From contig JAEZYR010000068.1 of assembly GCA_023442635.1 (NCBI GenBank), positions 1-37,342 of the forward strand: 37,342 nucleotides of DNA, read 5' to 3'. Of the stretch, positions 14,681 through 22,231 are shown in pieces. Every line of letters starts with the position of its first letter. Positions within the stretch are counted from its first letter, which is position 1. The stretch comes from Bacillota bacterium. Its GTDB lineage: Bacteria; Bacillota; Clostridia; Saccharofermentanales; Fastidiosipilaceae. The notes beneath the pieces are model-generated. The model worked only from the letters and a program-made list of their open reading frames with translations, did not search any database and was not told where the DNA came from. Both the position numbers and the translations under genes were made by a program.

Positions 14681-15875
14681 AAGTCCTCCTATAGATCGGG
14701 ATCAATTGATAGGGTTGAGTTGAACGATCGATGCGCACGACTTCATCAACATAACGAAAACCGTTAGGGCTGCGCTGAATATGGACAATGAGATCGAGAC
14801 TTTGATACAGATTTTCCAAAATAGCTTCATAGGGAAGGCGGCTGCTTTCGAGAATGAGGGCGCTAAGTCTCGAAAACACTTCTTGGCAACTGTTCGCATG
14901 GACGGTCGAAAGCGTACCCCGATGTCCCGTGTTCATGGAGATCATCAGGTCATACGCCTCTGACCCCCGAACTTCACCCACGATCAGGCGGTCAGGGCGC
15001 ATACGCAAGGCGGCTCGTATGAGCTGGCTCATGTCACAGGATGGCCCTTGTTGCTGTTTGCGACATTCTAGTTGCACCAGGTGCTGGCGATTGGATAATT
15101 GCAGCTCGAGACTGTCCTCGATGGTCAAGACACGCTCATGTGCTGGAATAGCAGCGGAAAGCACATTGAGTAGGGTTGTTTTGCCTGTGCCCGTACCGCC
15201 ACAGATGATAATGTTTTGGCGCTGGCGTATAGCTTCTTCCAAATCAGCCAAAAGGCTAGCTGGCAGCATGTCCTGAGCGATAAGGGCATCTGACTGGTGG
15301 CGAATACCACAGAATTTACGGATGGTGAGCACTGGACCGTTGACGGCAATAGGTGCTAGAACAGCATTGGCTCGAGAACCGTCATCTAAACAAAGGTCTG
15401 AAATAGGTTGCCAGTCATGAATAGGGCGGTTCGCTCGACTAAAAATGTGCAGAATCAAGTCAGTCAACTGCTTTTCATCACGGAACTGGACAGGAGCTTC
15501 TTCGACTTGCCCATTGCGCTCGACAAAAACTTCCTTTGGCCCATTGACCATAATTTCGGTAATGTGCCGATCGCGCATGAGTGGTTCCAAGACCCCTAAG
15601 CCTGTCATCTGATCGAAGATACGTTCTAGAAGTCTTTCCCTTTCTGCTAAGGGTATATAGGCTCCTAATAATTTTTGGTTTAGGTTTGTCTCGATGGCCG
15701 CGCGCAAGTCATCTGAGGAAGGCAGTTGGCGCAGACCAGCCTGCCCAAATTGTTGCGCCAGGTCGTGGGGAATGCTGGCTAAAAGGCCATCAAGGTCTAA
15801 GCCTGATTGGCGCTGTTCTTGTGGCATATCGCTATCTTTTGGATTAGCTTTTTTCAGCACTTTAGGCCGCTTCAT
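14667..15875 (-). CDS. cpaF: Tad pilus assembly ATPase TadA/CpaF
   Basis: Secretion-superfamily ATPase that powers Flp pilus assembly. The ATG at 15875 has GGAGGT just upstream; upstream in-frame ATGs lie before that site. 402 residues. N-terminal domain: LEPLMRDRHITEIMVNGP and the DDGSRANAVLAP block. Catalytic domain: Walker A GGTGTGKTT at 226-234, the Asp box IEDSLELQL, and Walker B RLIVGEVRGSEAYDL near 297-310. The His box MNTGHRGTLSTVHANS follows at about 314-329. All catalytic motifs are intact. It overlaps both neighbours by 14 bases. Confidence 0.95.
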   Translation of the reverse strand: MKRPKVLKKANPKDSDMPQEQRQSGLDLDGLLASIPHDLAQQFGQAGLRQLPSSDDLRAAIETNLNQKLLGAYIPLAERERLLERIFDQMTGLGVLEPLMRDRHITEIMVNGPKEVFVERNGQVEEAPVQFRDEKQLTDLILHIFSRANRPIHDWQPISDLCLDDGSRANAVLAPIAVNGPVLTIRKFCGIRHQSDALIAQDMLPASLLADLEEAIRQRQNIIICGGTGTGKTTLLNVLSAAIPAHERVLTIEDSLELQLSNRQHLVQLECRKQQQGPSCDMSQLIRAALRMRPDRLIVGEVRGSEAYDLMISMNTGHRGTLSTVHANSCQEVFSRLSALILESSRLPYEAILENLYQSLDLIVHIQRSPNGFRYVDEVVRIDRSTQPYQLIPIYRRTYVSS

Positions 15876-16878
15876 GTTTACCTCCATAGAGCGCGTCAAC
15901 AGCTGGCTGAGAACCGATTAAATAACGGTAAGCATGGGATTTTTTCAGGTCTGCCAAAAGCCTGATATGAGCTGCGTTTGTAGCAAGGGCGGACTCGATG
16001 ACAATGAGTTCTTCGCATATGGGCAGAAGCTTCTTGAGCCACGTAGCTTCAGACAATGGAGCCAATAACAAGAGAACGAGGGCGGCTTGATCTTGTTGGG
16101 CTCGCTCTTCCAAGCGCTTAAGCAAGTTTTCTAGGCTCGTAGAAGTCTGCTTTTGTTCCTTGCGCAAAAGTTGCCACTCTGCATCTGAGCAGGGTGGACA
16201 ATAAAGCCCTAAACGAGATAGCTTGAAAAATTGCAACAGTTCACTATCGCTCAATTGTGGGTAGCGCTGTAGAAGCTGATTTAGATTGCGCTGAGAAAAG
16301 GGTGGAGTCTCCGAGAAGCTAGGAACGCTTGCTCGCGCGCTTAATACGCCTTTGGTCAGGGTCTGCCAGCAGGTGTTCGACATGATAGGAAGCATCAAGG
16401 TTTCGGTATTCGGATAGGCTTCTTTGATCCGCTGCCATTCTTCTAACCAGCGTTCCGACTGAGGGTCTGTCAACAAAAGATAGGACATAAGCGCATTCGC
16501 TTTTTGATTTTCTTTTTGCCGCTGCAACTGACAGCAAAAGAGAATTTGCTGGCGCAAAAAGGTGAGTCCTGCCCAGCGGTTGACCTGTAAAAGTGTGACG
16601 CGTTTATGTTTGCTCAGGGTTTGTTCAGCACGATAGCTGAGCTTTTGATCGCAGAGGGCGATACAGACAAAAGCTTCTAAGTTTTCGAGCCCTAATTCCA
16701 TTTCGGGGTTGTAAAGCAGAATGGGATAAGGTTTGTGATTTTGCCAACGCTCTAGCTGATGAGCCTCACTCAAGGCATAGCAGCGCCAATCTAAGGCCTC
16801 ATGTGATGGTGCAAGGCGCTGGGCTAAACGCCTGCTGTATTGCAGATCAACATCAAGAATCAAAATAACTTGCGACAT
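15862..16878 (-). CDS. TadZ/CpaE-position protein without a recognisable ATPase motif
   Basis: First gene of the tad operon, 338 residues, starting at an ATG with GGAGGT four bases upstream. The N-terminus (MSQVILILDVDLQYSRRLAQ) looks like a degenerate receiver domain, as in TadZ/CpaE. That family usually has a MinD/ParA-like ATPase domain, but I see no K-G-G-x-G-K-S/T P-loop or deviant Walker motif. The last third (LVLLLLAPLSEATWLKKLLP, then IRLLADLKKSHAYRYLIGSQ) could be the remains of such a fold. Assignment rests mainly on operon position; it may localise the pilus machine without hydrolysing ATP. Confidence 0.5.
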   Translation of the reverse strand: MSQVILILDVDLQYSRRLAQRLAPSHEALDWRCYALSEAHQLERWQNHKPYPILLYNPEMELGLENLEAFVCIALCDQKLSYRAEQTLSKHKRVTLLQVNRWAGLTFLRQQILFCCQLQRQKENQKANALMSYLLLTDPQSERWLEEWQRIKEAYPNTETLMLPIMSNTCWQTLTKGVLSARASVPSFSETPPFSQRNLNQLLQRYPQLSDSELLQFFKLSRLGLYCPPCSDAEWQLLRKEQKQTSTSLENLLKRLEERAQQDQAALVLLLLAPLSEATWLKKLLPICEELIVIESALATNAAHIRLLADLKKSHAYRYLIGSQPAVDALYGGKHEAA

Positions 16879-16979
16879 AGCTACCTCCACAAATGGATGT
16901 TGGCCATTGTGCCGAGATAGCGCGCTCTCAGAAAAAGCAGAATCTTCTCTAAACATACATAAAGGACGAAAAAATACCC

Positions 16980-17009
16980 TTTACAAGAGAAGCGAAAGGC
17001 GGATATGCT
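16980..17009 (+). promoter_or_regulatory. Promoter candidate for metK
   Basis: TTTACA (16980-16985), an 18-base spacer and TATGCT (17004-17009) would start a transcript near 17016, leaving a leader of about 100 bases before metK. I searched the leader by eye for SAM riboswitch consensus and did not find one. A divergent promoter for the tad operon should also lie between 16879 and 16980, but none stands out. Confidence 0.4.
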
Positions 17010-17114
17010 ACCATCTCATCAGAGCAATGACGGAGCCGAAGCAAGGCCGCTAAGACCTAGGAAAAGATGTTGATGTAGCCCGCTATCGGCGCGAAGAATG
17101 GAGCATAGAAAGTC

Positions 17115-18329
17115 ATGATCAAAAGAACAGCGGAAGGTAGATGGGTCTTCAGTTCTGAATCTGTTACGGAGGGGCATCCAGACAAAGTTTGCGATCAGAT
17201 TGCAGATGCGGTCTTGGACGCCATCTTAGCTCAAGATCCTGAAGCTCGTGTTGCCTGTGAATGTATCGCTAATACAGGCATGGTGATGGTCTTTGGCGAG
17301 ATTAGCACGTCCTGTTACGTAGATATCCCTCAGATTGCCAGGAATACCATTCGAGAGATCGGCTATAACGAAGCTAGCTATGGCTTCGAAGCAGATAATT
17401 GTGCGGTCATGGTCTCACTCAAAGAACAGTCGCCAGATATTGCCATGGGCGTGACAGATTCGCTCGAGATTCGCCAGGGAGAACAACAGGCCAATGCGCA
17501 GTTAGGAGCTGGCGATCAAGGCATGATGTTCGGCTATGCCTCCGACGAAACAGAGAGCTTGATGCCTCTGCCTATCGATCTTGCCCATCGCTTGACACGA
17601 CGGCTAGCTGAGTGCCGCAAGGAGGGTGTGCTCTCAGGTTTAAGGCCAGATGGTAAGGCTCAAGTGACCGTGGAGTACGAAGGTGAGCAAGCTAAGCGCG
17701 TCGCCTGCGTGGTGCTGTCAACCCAGCATGATCCTGCATATGAGCAAGAAAAATTGCGAGGGGATTTGATTCGGGAGGTCGTCAAACAGGCTATTCCTGC
17801 CGATTTGCTTGATGAGAACAGCAAGATCTACATCAATCCAACGGGTCGCTTTGTGTTAGGTGGTCCACAGGCTGACAGCGGTCTAACTGGCCGCAAAATT
17901 ATTGTGGACACCTACGGCGGTTGGGCGCCTCATGGCGGCGGCTCTTTCTCGGGCAAAGACCCGACCAAGGTAGATCGTTCGGCTACTTATATGGCTCGTT
18001 ATATTGCCCGTCATTTAGTGGCTGCCCAATTGGCACGTCGTTGCGAAGTCCAGCTGGCCTATTCGATCGGAGTTGCCCAACCCGTATCGATTCATATTGA
18101 CTGTGAGGGAACAAGCAAGCTGAGCGAAAGTCAGCTCGTTCAGCTCGTGAAAGATGTTTTCCCTTTGACCCCGAGCGGCATTATCGAAGCTTTGGATCTG
18201 CGGCGCCCTATTTATAAACAGACGGCTAGTTATGGGCATTTTGGCCGTGTCGATCTGGATTTGCCGTGGGAGAGATTGGATCGTTTGGCTGAGCTCCAGG
18301 AAGCAGCAAAAGCTTATACCGAAGCGTGA
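17115..18329 (+). CDS. metK: S-adenosylmethionine synthetase
   Basis: Makes S-adenosylmethionine from methionine and ATP; it supplies the several methyltransferases in this window. 404 residues, close to the family norm. Seen: SSESVTEGHPDKVCDQIADA (ATP and metal site), the signature GAGDQGMMFGYA, GRFVLGGPQADSGLTGRKII, and the P-loop-like GGGSFSGKDPTKVDRSA. The ribosome binding site is weak and far (GGAG about 12 bases upstream). The stop overlaps the GTG of comF by two bases. Confidence 0.97.
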   Translation: MIKRTAEGRWVFSSESVTEGHPDKVCDQIADAVLDAILAQDPEARVACECIANTGMVMVFGEISTSCYVDIPQIARNTIREIGYNEASYGFEADNCAVMVSLKEQSPDIAMGVTDSLEIRQGEQQANAQLGAGDQGMMFGYASDETESLMPLPIDLAHRLTRRLAECRKEGVLSGLRPDGKAQVTVEYEGEQAKRVACVVLSTQHDPAYEQEKLRGDLIREVVKQAIPADLLDENSKIYINPTGRFVLGGPQADSGLTGRKIIVDTYGGWAPHGGGSFSGKDPTKVDRSATYMARYIARHLVAAQLARRCEVQLAYSIGVAQPVSIHIDCEGTSKLSESQLVQLVKDVFPLTPSGIIEALDLRRPIYKQTASYGHFGRVDLDLPWERLDRLAELQEAAKAYTEA

Positions 18330-19072
18330 GTTGGCTCTGGAGAAGCAACACACTGAGTCAAGGTATGGAGGCCTTGGCCGAATGCTTATGGCCTCCAACA
18401 TGCGCTCAGTGCGGCTGTCGCATAGACAAGACAGAGCGCTTTGCGGCTCTCTGTCCACGGTGCAGTCTCAAGATTCCTTGGCGATTGCCCCATGAGCAAT
18501 TTCTGCCACTGCTGACGGTGCAGGCAGCCTCGGCCTTGCCCGAAGAGGCGCGAGAACTTCTAGAAGGACAGACTTGCTTTGTGGCCTGCCACTACGCGCC
18601 AGATCTGGCACGCATGCTGCGGCAACTCAAGTTTAACGAAAAAGAAGCTTGGGGACTTTTGCTGGGAGAGTGGCTGGCCTATGCAGCCGCTAGACAGGCA
18701 GGCTTTCGAGAAGGTTTGTGGCAGGTATTAGCTGTTCCCTTGTCGCCTCAGCGCCAAAAGGAGCGCGGCTACAATCAGAGCCACTTTCTAGCCCAGACTT
18801 TAGGCTTGAAACTTGGGATCAAGTGCAATGAGCAAGTCCTTTATCGCACTCAAGATACGGAGCGTCAGACTGAGACAAAAGCCAGCTCTCGGAGACAGAC
18901 CTTGCTAGATGCCTTTGCGGCTGATCCCTCAGCTTGTCTAGGGCAAAGATTTTTATTGGTCGATGACGTCTTGAGCAGTGGGATGACATTAGCCGCTGCG
19001 ACTTTGGCTCTTATCCAGGCAGGAGCGGCGCAGGTACAAGCTTTGGCTTTGGCCAGTGGCCGAAAGCAGTAA
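18326..19072 (+). CDS. comF: ComF-family phosphoribosyltransferase-like protein
   Basis: ComF is linked to DNA uptake in competent bacteria and is widespread elsewhere. The start is a GTG overlapping the metK stop. Near the N-terminus a zinc-binding pair CAQC...CPRC (about residues 26-46) is present. The C-terminal phosphoribosyltransferase-like domain shows the ComF block QKERGYNQSHFLAQ and the PRPP loop RFLLVDDVLSSGMTL at about 208-222. 248 residues, slightly longer than the usual 200-240. Role in competence is family knowledge; no other competence gene is seen nearby apart from the tad pilus operon. Confidence 0.88.
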   Translation: MSWLWRSNTLSQGMEALAECLWPPTCAQCGCRIDKTERFAALCPRCSLKIPWRLPHEQFLPLLTVQAASALPEEARELLEGQTCFVACHYAPDLARMLRQLKFNEKEAWGLLLGEWLAYAAARQAGFREGLWQVLAVPLSPQRQKERGYNQSHFLAQTLGLKLGIKCNEQVLYRTQDTERQTETKASSRRQTLLDAFAADPSACLGQRFLLVDDVLSSGMTLAAATLALIQAGAAQVQALALASGRKQ

Positions 19073-19099
19073 CGGCCTTCGGCTTAGGGCAAGGCGCTG

Positions 19100-19108
19100 T
19101 GATATACT
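19100..19108 (+). promoter_or_regulatory. Extended -10 promoter of the 6S-like RNA
   Basis: TGATATACT is a strong extended -10 (TGn plus TATACT). Initiation 7 bases downstream falls on G19115, exactly the first base of the long closing stem of the RNA below. Confidence 0.55.
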
Positions 19109-19114
19109 CGAGGT

Positions 19115-19284
19115 GCCTAGTGATGTATGGCTTCCTGTTATTGGACCGACATGACATAAAAGGGAGTTCGGAGTTAGTGTGGAACAATATCATGCCTCTT
19201 GCAGGAAGATAGCGGACCGCCGCAGGACACCCACCTTGCAGCAATGCACGGTGTCAGTTGGGGGGCTGTCATCATTGGGTTTTT
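19115..19284 (+). ncRNA. ssrS: 6S-like structured RNA between comF and cysS
   Basis: About 170 bases whose two ends pair with each other. GCCTAGTGATG (19115-19125) pairs with CATCATTGGGT (19270-19280). After one bulged T, ATGGCTTCCTG (19127-19137) pairs with TGGGGGGCTGT (19259-19269), allowing G-U pairs. This gives a 22-bp closing stem, followed by T residues at 19280-19284 that would end transcription. An extended -10 promoter sits at the right distance upstream. Size, rod shape, the unpaired centre (around TTATTGGACCGACATG) and the free-standing promoter fit 6S RNA, which binds the housekeeping RNA polymerase. I found no T-box hallmark, which is the main alternative before cysS. Confidence 0.55.
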
Positions 19285-19317
19285 GATTATCTACCGCTAT
19301 GCGATGAGGAGTCTTCG

Positions 19318-20736
19318 ATGTACTTATTCAATACGTTGACCCGCAAGAAAGAACGTCTTGAGCCTATACGACCTGGAGAGTTGAAGATCTATTGCTGCGG
19401 TCCAACAGTTTATAACGACATTCATCTTGGGAATGCCAGGCCTCTTGTTGTTTTCGATAGCTTTCGCCGCTATCTTAAAAGTCTAGGCTACAAAGTTACC
19501 TTTGTGCAGAACTTCACCGATATTGATGACAAAGTTATCCGCCGAGCCCAAGAAGAGCAGCTTTCTTATCAAGAAATTGCAGAACGTTATATCCAGGCCT
19601 ATCGAGTCGCTTGCGAAGCTCTTAATGTGCAGCCCGCTGACGTGGAGCCTAGAGCTACGGATAAAATTCCTGAAATTCTGAGCATGATTGAGGCTCTGAT
19701 TGAGCGAGGCCATGCTTATGTTGCCGAAGATGGGGTTTATTTTTCTACTAAATCCGATCCGAATTATGGCCAGTTGTCGGGCTATCACTTGGACGAATTA
19801 ACTCAGGATGCTGGGGGTCGTGAGGTGAGCTCAGACCAGAAGCAAGATGCAGCGGACTTTGCCCTGTGGAAGTTCAAAAAACCAGGAGAACCCGCGTGGC
19901 CCAGCCCGTGGGGAGAAGGCCGTCCTGGCTGGCATATTGAGTGCTCGGCCATGGTCAGAGCCGAACTGGGAGACACCATAGACATCCATTGCGGGGGAAA
20001 GGACCTCATCTTTCCTCACCATGAAAATGAGATCGCCCAGAGCACTTGCTGCACGGGACATCCCTTGGCTCGTTATTGGATGCACAATGGCCACGTGAAT
20101 GTGAATCACAGCAAGATGAGCAAGTCGGCAGGGAATTTTTTCACAGTTAAGGACTTGCTCGAAACCTATGATGGCATGGTTTTGCGCTTCTTCATACTTT
20201 CAGGCCACTACCGCAGTCCCATCGATTTCAGCCGAGAATTACTAGATGCCAGCAAGCGCGCGTGGGAACGCATCCAAGTTTGCGTGCGGAACCTGCGTTT
20301 TGCCCTAGAAGGCTTCAAAGCAGACACCGCTATCAGCCGCGAGGATAAACTTGATCCTGCTTGGTGCGAAAAAATACAGGTGCAGGAGGAAGCCTACCAA
20401 GCTGCCCTGGCAGATGACTTTAACACGGCGCAAGCTATGGGCGCCCTGTTTAATATGGTCAAGGAACTCAATCAAGCCTTGAGTGAGCACCGCGATCCCA
20501 AATTGTTGGACCGGGGTTTAGAGCGCTTGCTCAGCTGCTTGCAGGTCTTGGGTCTAGATCCAGAACGCGAACGCGAGCAAGGTGTGCCAGCTGAAATTGA
20601 GACCATGGCTAAGGCGAGAGATCAGGCTCGAAAGGAAAAAAATTGGGCTGAAGCCGATCGCTTGCGAGACGCTATTCAGCAAGCAGGCTGGGTTATTGAA
20701 GATACGCCACAGGGAGCCAAACTGTATCGTGCCTAG
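19318..20736 (+). CDS. cysS: Cysteinyl-tRNA synthetase
   Basis: Class I synthetase charging tRNA-Cys. I start at ATG 19318, with GATGAGGAG upstream; an earlier in-frame start lies inside the RNA stem. 472 residues. Seen: the first zinc cysteine in YCCGPTVYNDIHLGNARP (HLGN is the HIGH motif), further zinc ligands in HIECSAM and FPHHENEIAQS, and KMSKSAGNFF (KMSKS loop). A C-terminal anticodon-binding helical region follows, ending in RDQARKEKNWAEADRLRDAI, typical of bacterial CysRS. The tRNA-Cys gene lies 3.6 kb downstream. The stop overlaps the Mini-III start. Confidence 0.97.
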   Translation: MYLFNTLTRKKERLEPIRPGELKIYCCGPTVYNDIHLGNARPLVVFDSFRRYLKSLGYKVTFVQNFTDIDDKVIRRAQEEQLSYQEIAERYIQAYRVACEALNVQPADVEPRATDKIPEILSMIEALIERGHAYVAEDGVYFSTKSDPNYGQLSGYHLDELTQDAGGREVSSDQKQDAADFALWKFKKPGEPAWPSPWGEGRPGWHIECSAMVRAELGDTIDIHCGGKDLIFPHHENEIAQSTCCTGHPLARYWMHNGHVNVNHSKMSKSAGNFFTVKDLLETYDGMVLRFFILSGHYRSPIDFSRELLDASKRAWERIQVCVRNLRFALEGFKADTAISREDKLDPAWCEKIQVQEEAYQAALADDFNTAQAMGALFNMVKELNQALSEHRDPKLLDRGLERLLSCLQVLGLDPEREREQGVPAEIETMAKARDQARKEKNWAEADRLRDAIQQAGWVIEDTPQGAKLYRA

Positions 20737-21163
20737 AGCAGAACATCCCAAAGAAATACCTAGTTCTAGCCTTTCTTGGATTGGGGATGCCGTTTTTGAG
20801 CTGCGCGTGCGCGAGCGCATATTGCGGGGGCAGAGCAAGGCCAATTCAGGCCCACTGCACCGCCAGGGTGTTCATTATTCACGAGCTGTTTGGCAGGCAC
20901 AGGCAGCAGACTTCCTAGAACCCTATTTGACCGAAGAAGAACTTTGGGTTTATCGCAGAGGCCGCAACCATGCGCCTCGCAGCGTTGCCAAGCATGCACC
21001 ACCACAAGCCTATCGCAAGGCTAGTGGCTTTGAAGCGCTCATAGGATATTTATATCTTATAGGAGCTAATAGCCGAATAAATGAAATATTGGATTTGCTC
21101 TGGCATTTGGATGAAGGGCAAGCCAGCGCAGCGAGGGAGGGTCTAGGTGCGTTATCCGAATAA
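20729..21163 (+). CDS. mrnC: Mini-ribonuclease III
   Basis: RNase III-like catalytic domain without an RNA-binding domain; it matures the ends of 23S rRNA in Bacillota. From GTG 20729 (overlapping the cysS stop by 8 bases) it has 144 residues. The catalytic block is LSWIGDAVFELRVRERIL, and KANSGPLHRQGVHYSRAVWQ, YRRGRNHAPRSVAKHA, and FEALIGYLYL with the second acidic site complete the family pattern. The start codon is inferred because homology begins at the N-terminus; the ribosome binding site (AGGGAG) is 13 bases away, longer than ideal. The cysS-mrnC-rlmB order is common in this phylum. Confidence 0.9.
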   Translation: MPRAEHPKEIPSSSLSWIGDAVFELRVRERILRGQSKANSGPLHRQGVHYSRAVWQAQAADFLEPYLTEEELWVYRRGRNHAPRSVAKHAPPQAYRKASGFEALIGYLYLIGANSRINEILDLLWHLDEGQASAAREGLGALSE

Positions 21164-22214
21164 AAGAAGGCCACGTTCAATGGAGCTGGCACGGCAGGGA
21201 ACTAGGCAGCAAAAGACTATTCCGTCTTCGGCAGATGAAGCCCAAGCCGCAAGTGCTAGCAGGCCTAGCAGACGACATCAGGCTTCGTCCAAAAGACTTT
21301 CGCCTGCAGCCGTGACACCACACCGTGATTTCCCAGAAAAAGAGGGAGCCCCAAACGGAAAAAAGCGCTCCTTTTCAGCCGCTAGCCGAGGGCAAGAGCG
21401 CCAGAGGCAGATGGGGATGAGAACCGCTCTGTTCAGTGAAGATGAGCAGCGTAAGACGAGAAGCGAGGCTAGAGCCGACCAGTTAGAAGGGCGACATCCT
21501 ATACGTGAAGCCCTAGAAGCAGGCCGTCACATTGACAAGGTCTGGCTGCTGGAAGGCCTTGAGGCCAGCCAGGATCGTGAAGTGCGCCGCCTGATCCAAA
21601 AACTCAAGCAGCAACGTTGCGTGATACAGACTTGCCCGCGATCTGCGCTGGATCGCCTAGCTGAGGGGCGTAACCACCAAGGCATCGTAGCTCGAGTGGC
21701 TATGCGAGCCTATGTGAGCCTTGAGGCCATCTTAAGTAAGGCAAAAGAACGCGGGGAAGAGCCCTTTGTGATGGTGCTCGATGAAATTCAAGACCCCCAC
21801 AATTTGGGATCTATTTTGCGTGTGGCAGACGCTGCAGGCATGCATGGCGTTATTTTTCCCGAAAGGCGTTCGGCGAGCCTAGATGCCGTTGTGGCCAAGT
21901 GTTCAGCTGGCGCTGTCGAACATGTCGACTGCGCGCGAGTCAAAAACCTCAATCAAGCTTTAGAAGAGCTCAAGCAAGCTGGACTGTGGATTGTGGGAAC
22001 GGCTGTTGAGGGCTCGAGCAGTTGGAGTGATGCCAACTTGACAGGCCCCTTGGCTATTGTGATTGGCAACGAAGGACAGGGTATGCGGCCGAGTGTGCGA
22101 GAGCATTGTGATTTGCTCGTGCGTATCCCCATGTGCGGAGCGATTAACTCTCTTAACGCTTCTGTGAGCGCTGGTGTTATCGCGTTTGAAGCTTTGAGGC
22201 AACGAAAAAGATAG
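21147..22214 (+). CDS. rlmB: TrmH-family 23S rRNA 2'-O-methyltransferase (RlmB-type)
   Basis: SPOUT-class methyltransferase that acts on ribose in rRNA. The GTG at 21147 has GAGGGAGG upstream and overlaps mrnC by 17 bases. Residues 1 to about 110 are a basic, low-complexity, probably disordered extension. The L30e-like substrate-binding domain begins at QLEGRHPIREALEAG and includes ALDRLAEGRNHQGIVA. The knotted SAM domain shows DEIQDPHNLGSILRVADAAG (motif 1), AIVIGNEGQGM (motif 2) and IPMCGAINSLNASVSAGVIA (motif 3). The long extension is unusual but such tails occur in high-GC relatives. Confidence 0.92.
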   Translation: MRYPNKRRPRSMELARQGTRQQKTIPSSADEAQAASASRPSRRHQASSKRLSPAAVTPHRDFPEKEGAPNGKKRSFSAASRGQERQRQMGMRTALFSEDEQRKTRSEARADQLEGRHPIREALEAGRHIDKVWLLEGLEASQDREVRRLIQKLKQQRCVIQTCPRSALDRLAEGRNHQGIVARVAMRAYVSLEAILSKAKERGEEPFVMVLDEIQDPHNLGSILRVADAAGMHGVIFPERRSASLDAVVAKCSAGAVEHVDCARVKNLNQALEELKQAGLWIVGTAVEGSSSWSDANLTGPLAIVIGNEGQGMRPSVREHCDLLVRIPMCGAINSLNASVSAGVIAFEALRQRKR

Positions 22215-22231
22215 AAGATTAAAATAAAGCC

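Noticed and set aside
17016..17114. SAM riboswitch in the metK leader
   Set aside because: I compared by eye with SAM-I, SAM-IV and SMK consensus and saw no conserved core; a covariance search would be decisive.
19073..19317. T-box leader for cysS
   Set aside because: No T-box sequence (AGGGTGG-x-ACCGCG type) or antiterminator could be found; the fold is a single long rod ending at its own T-run.
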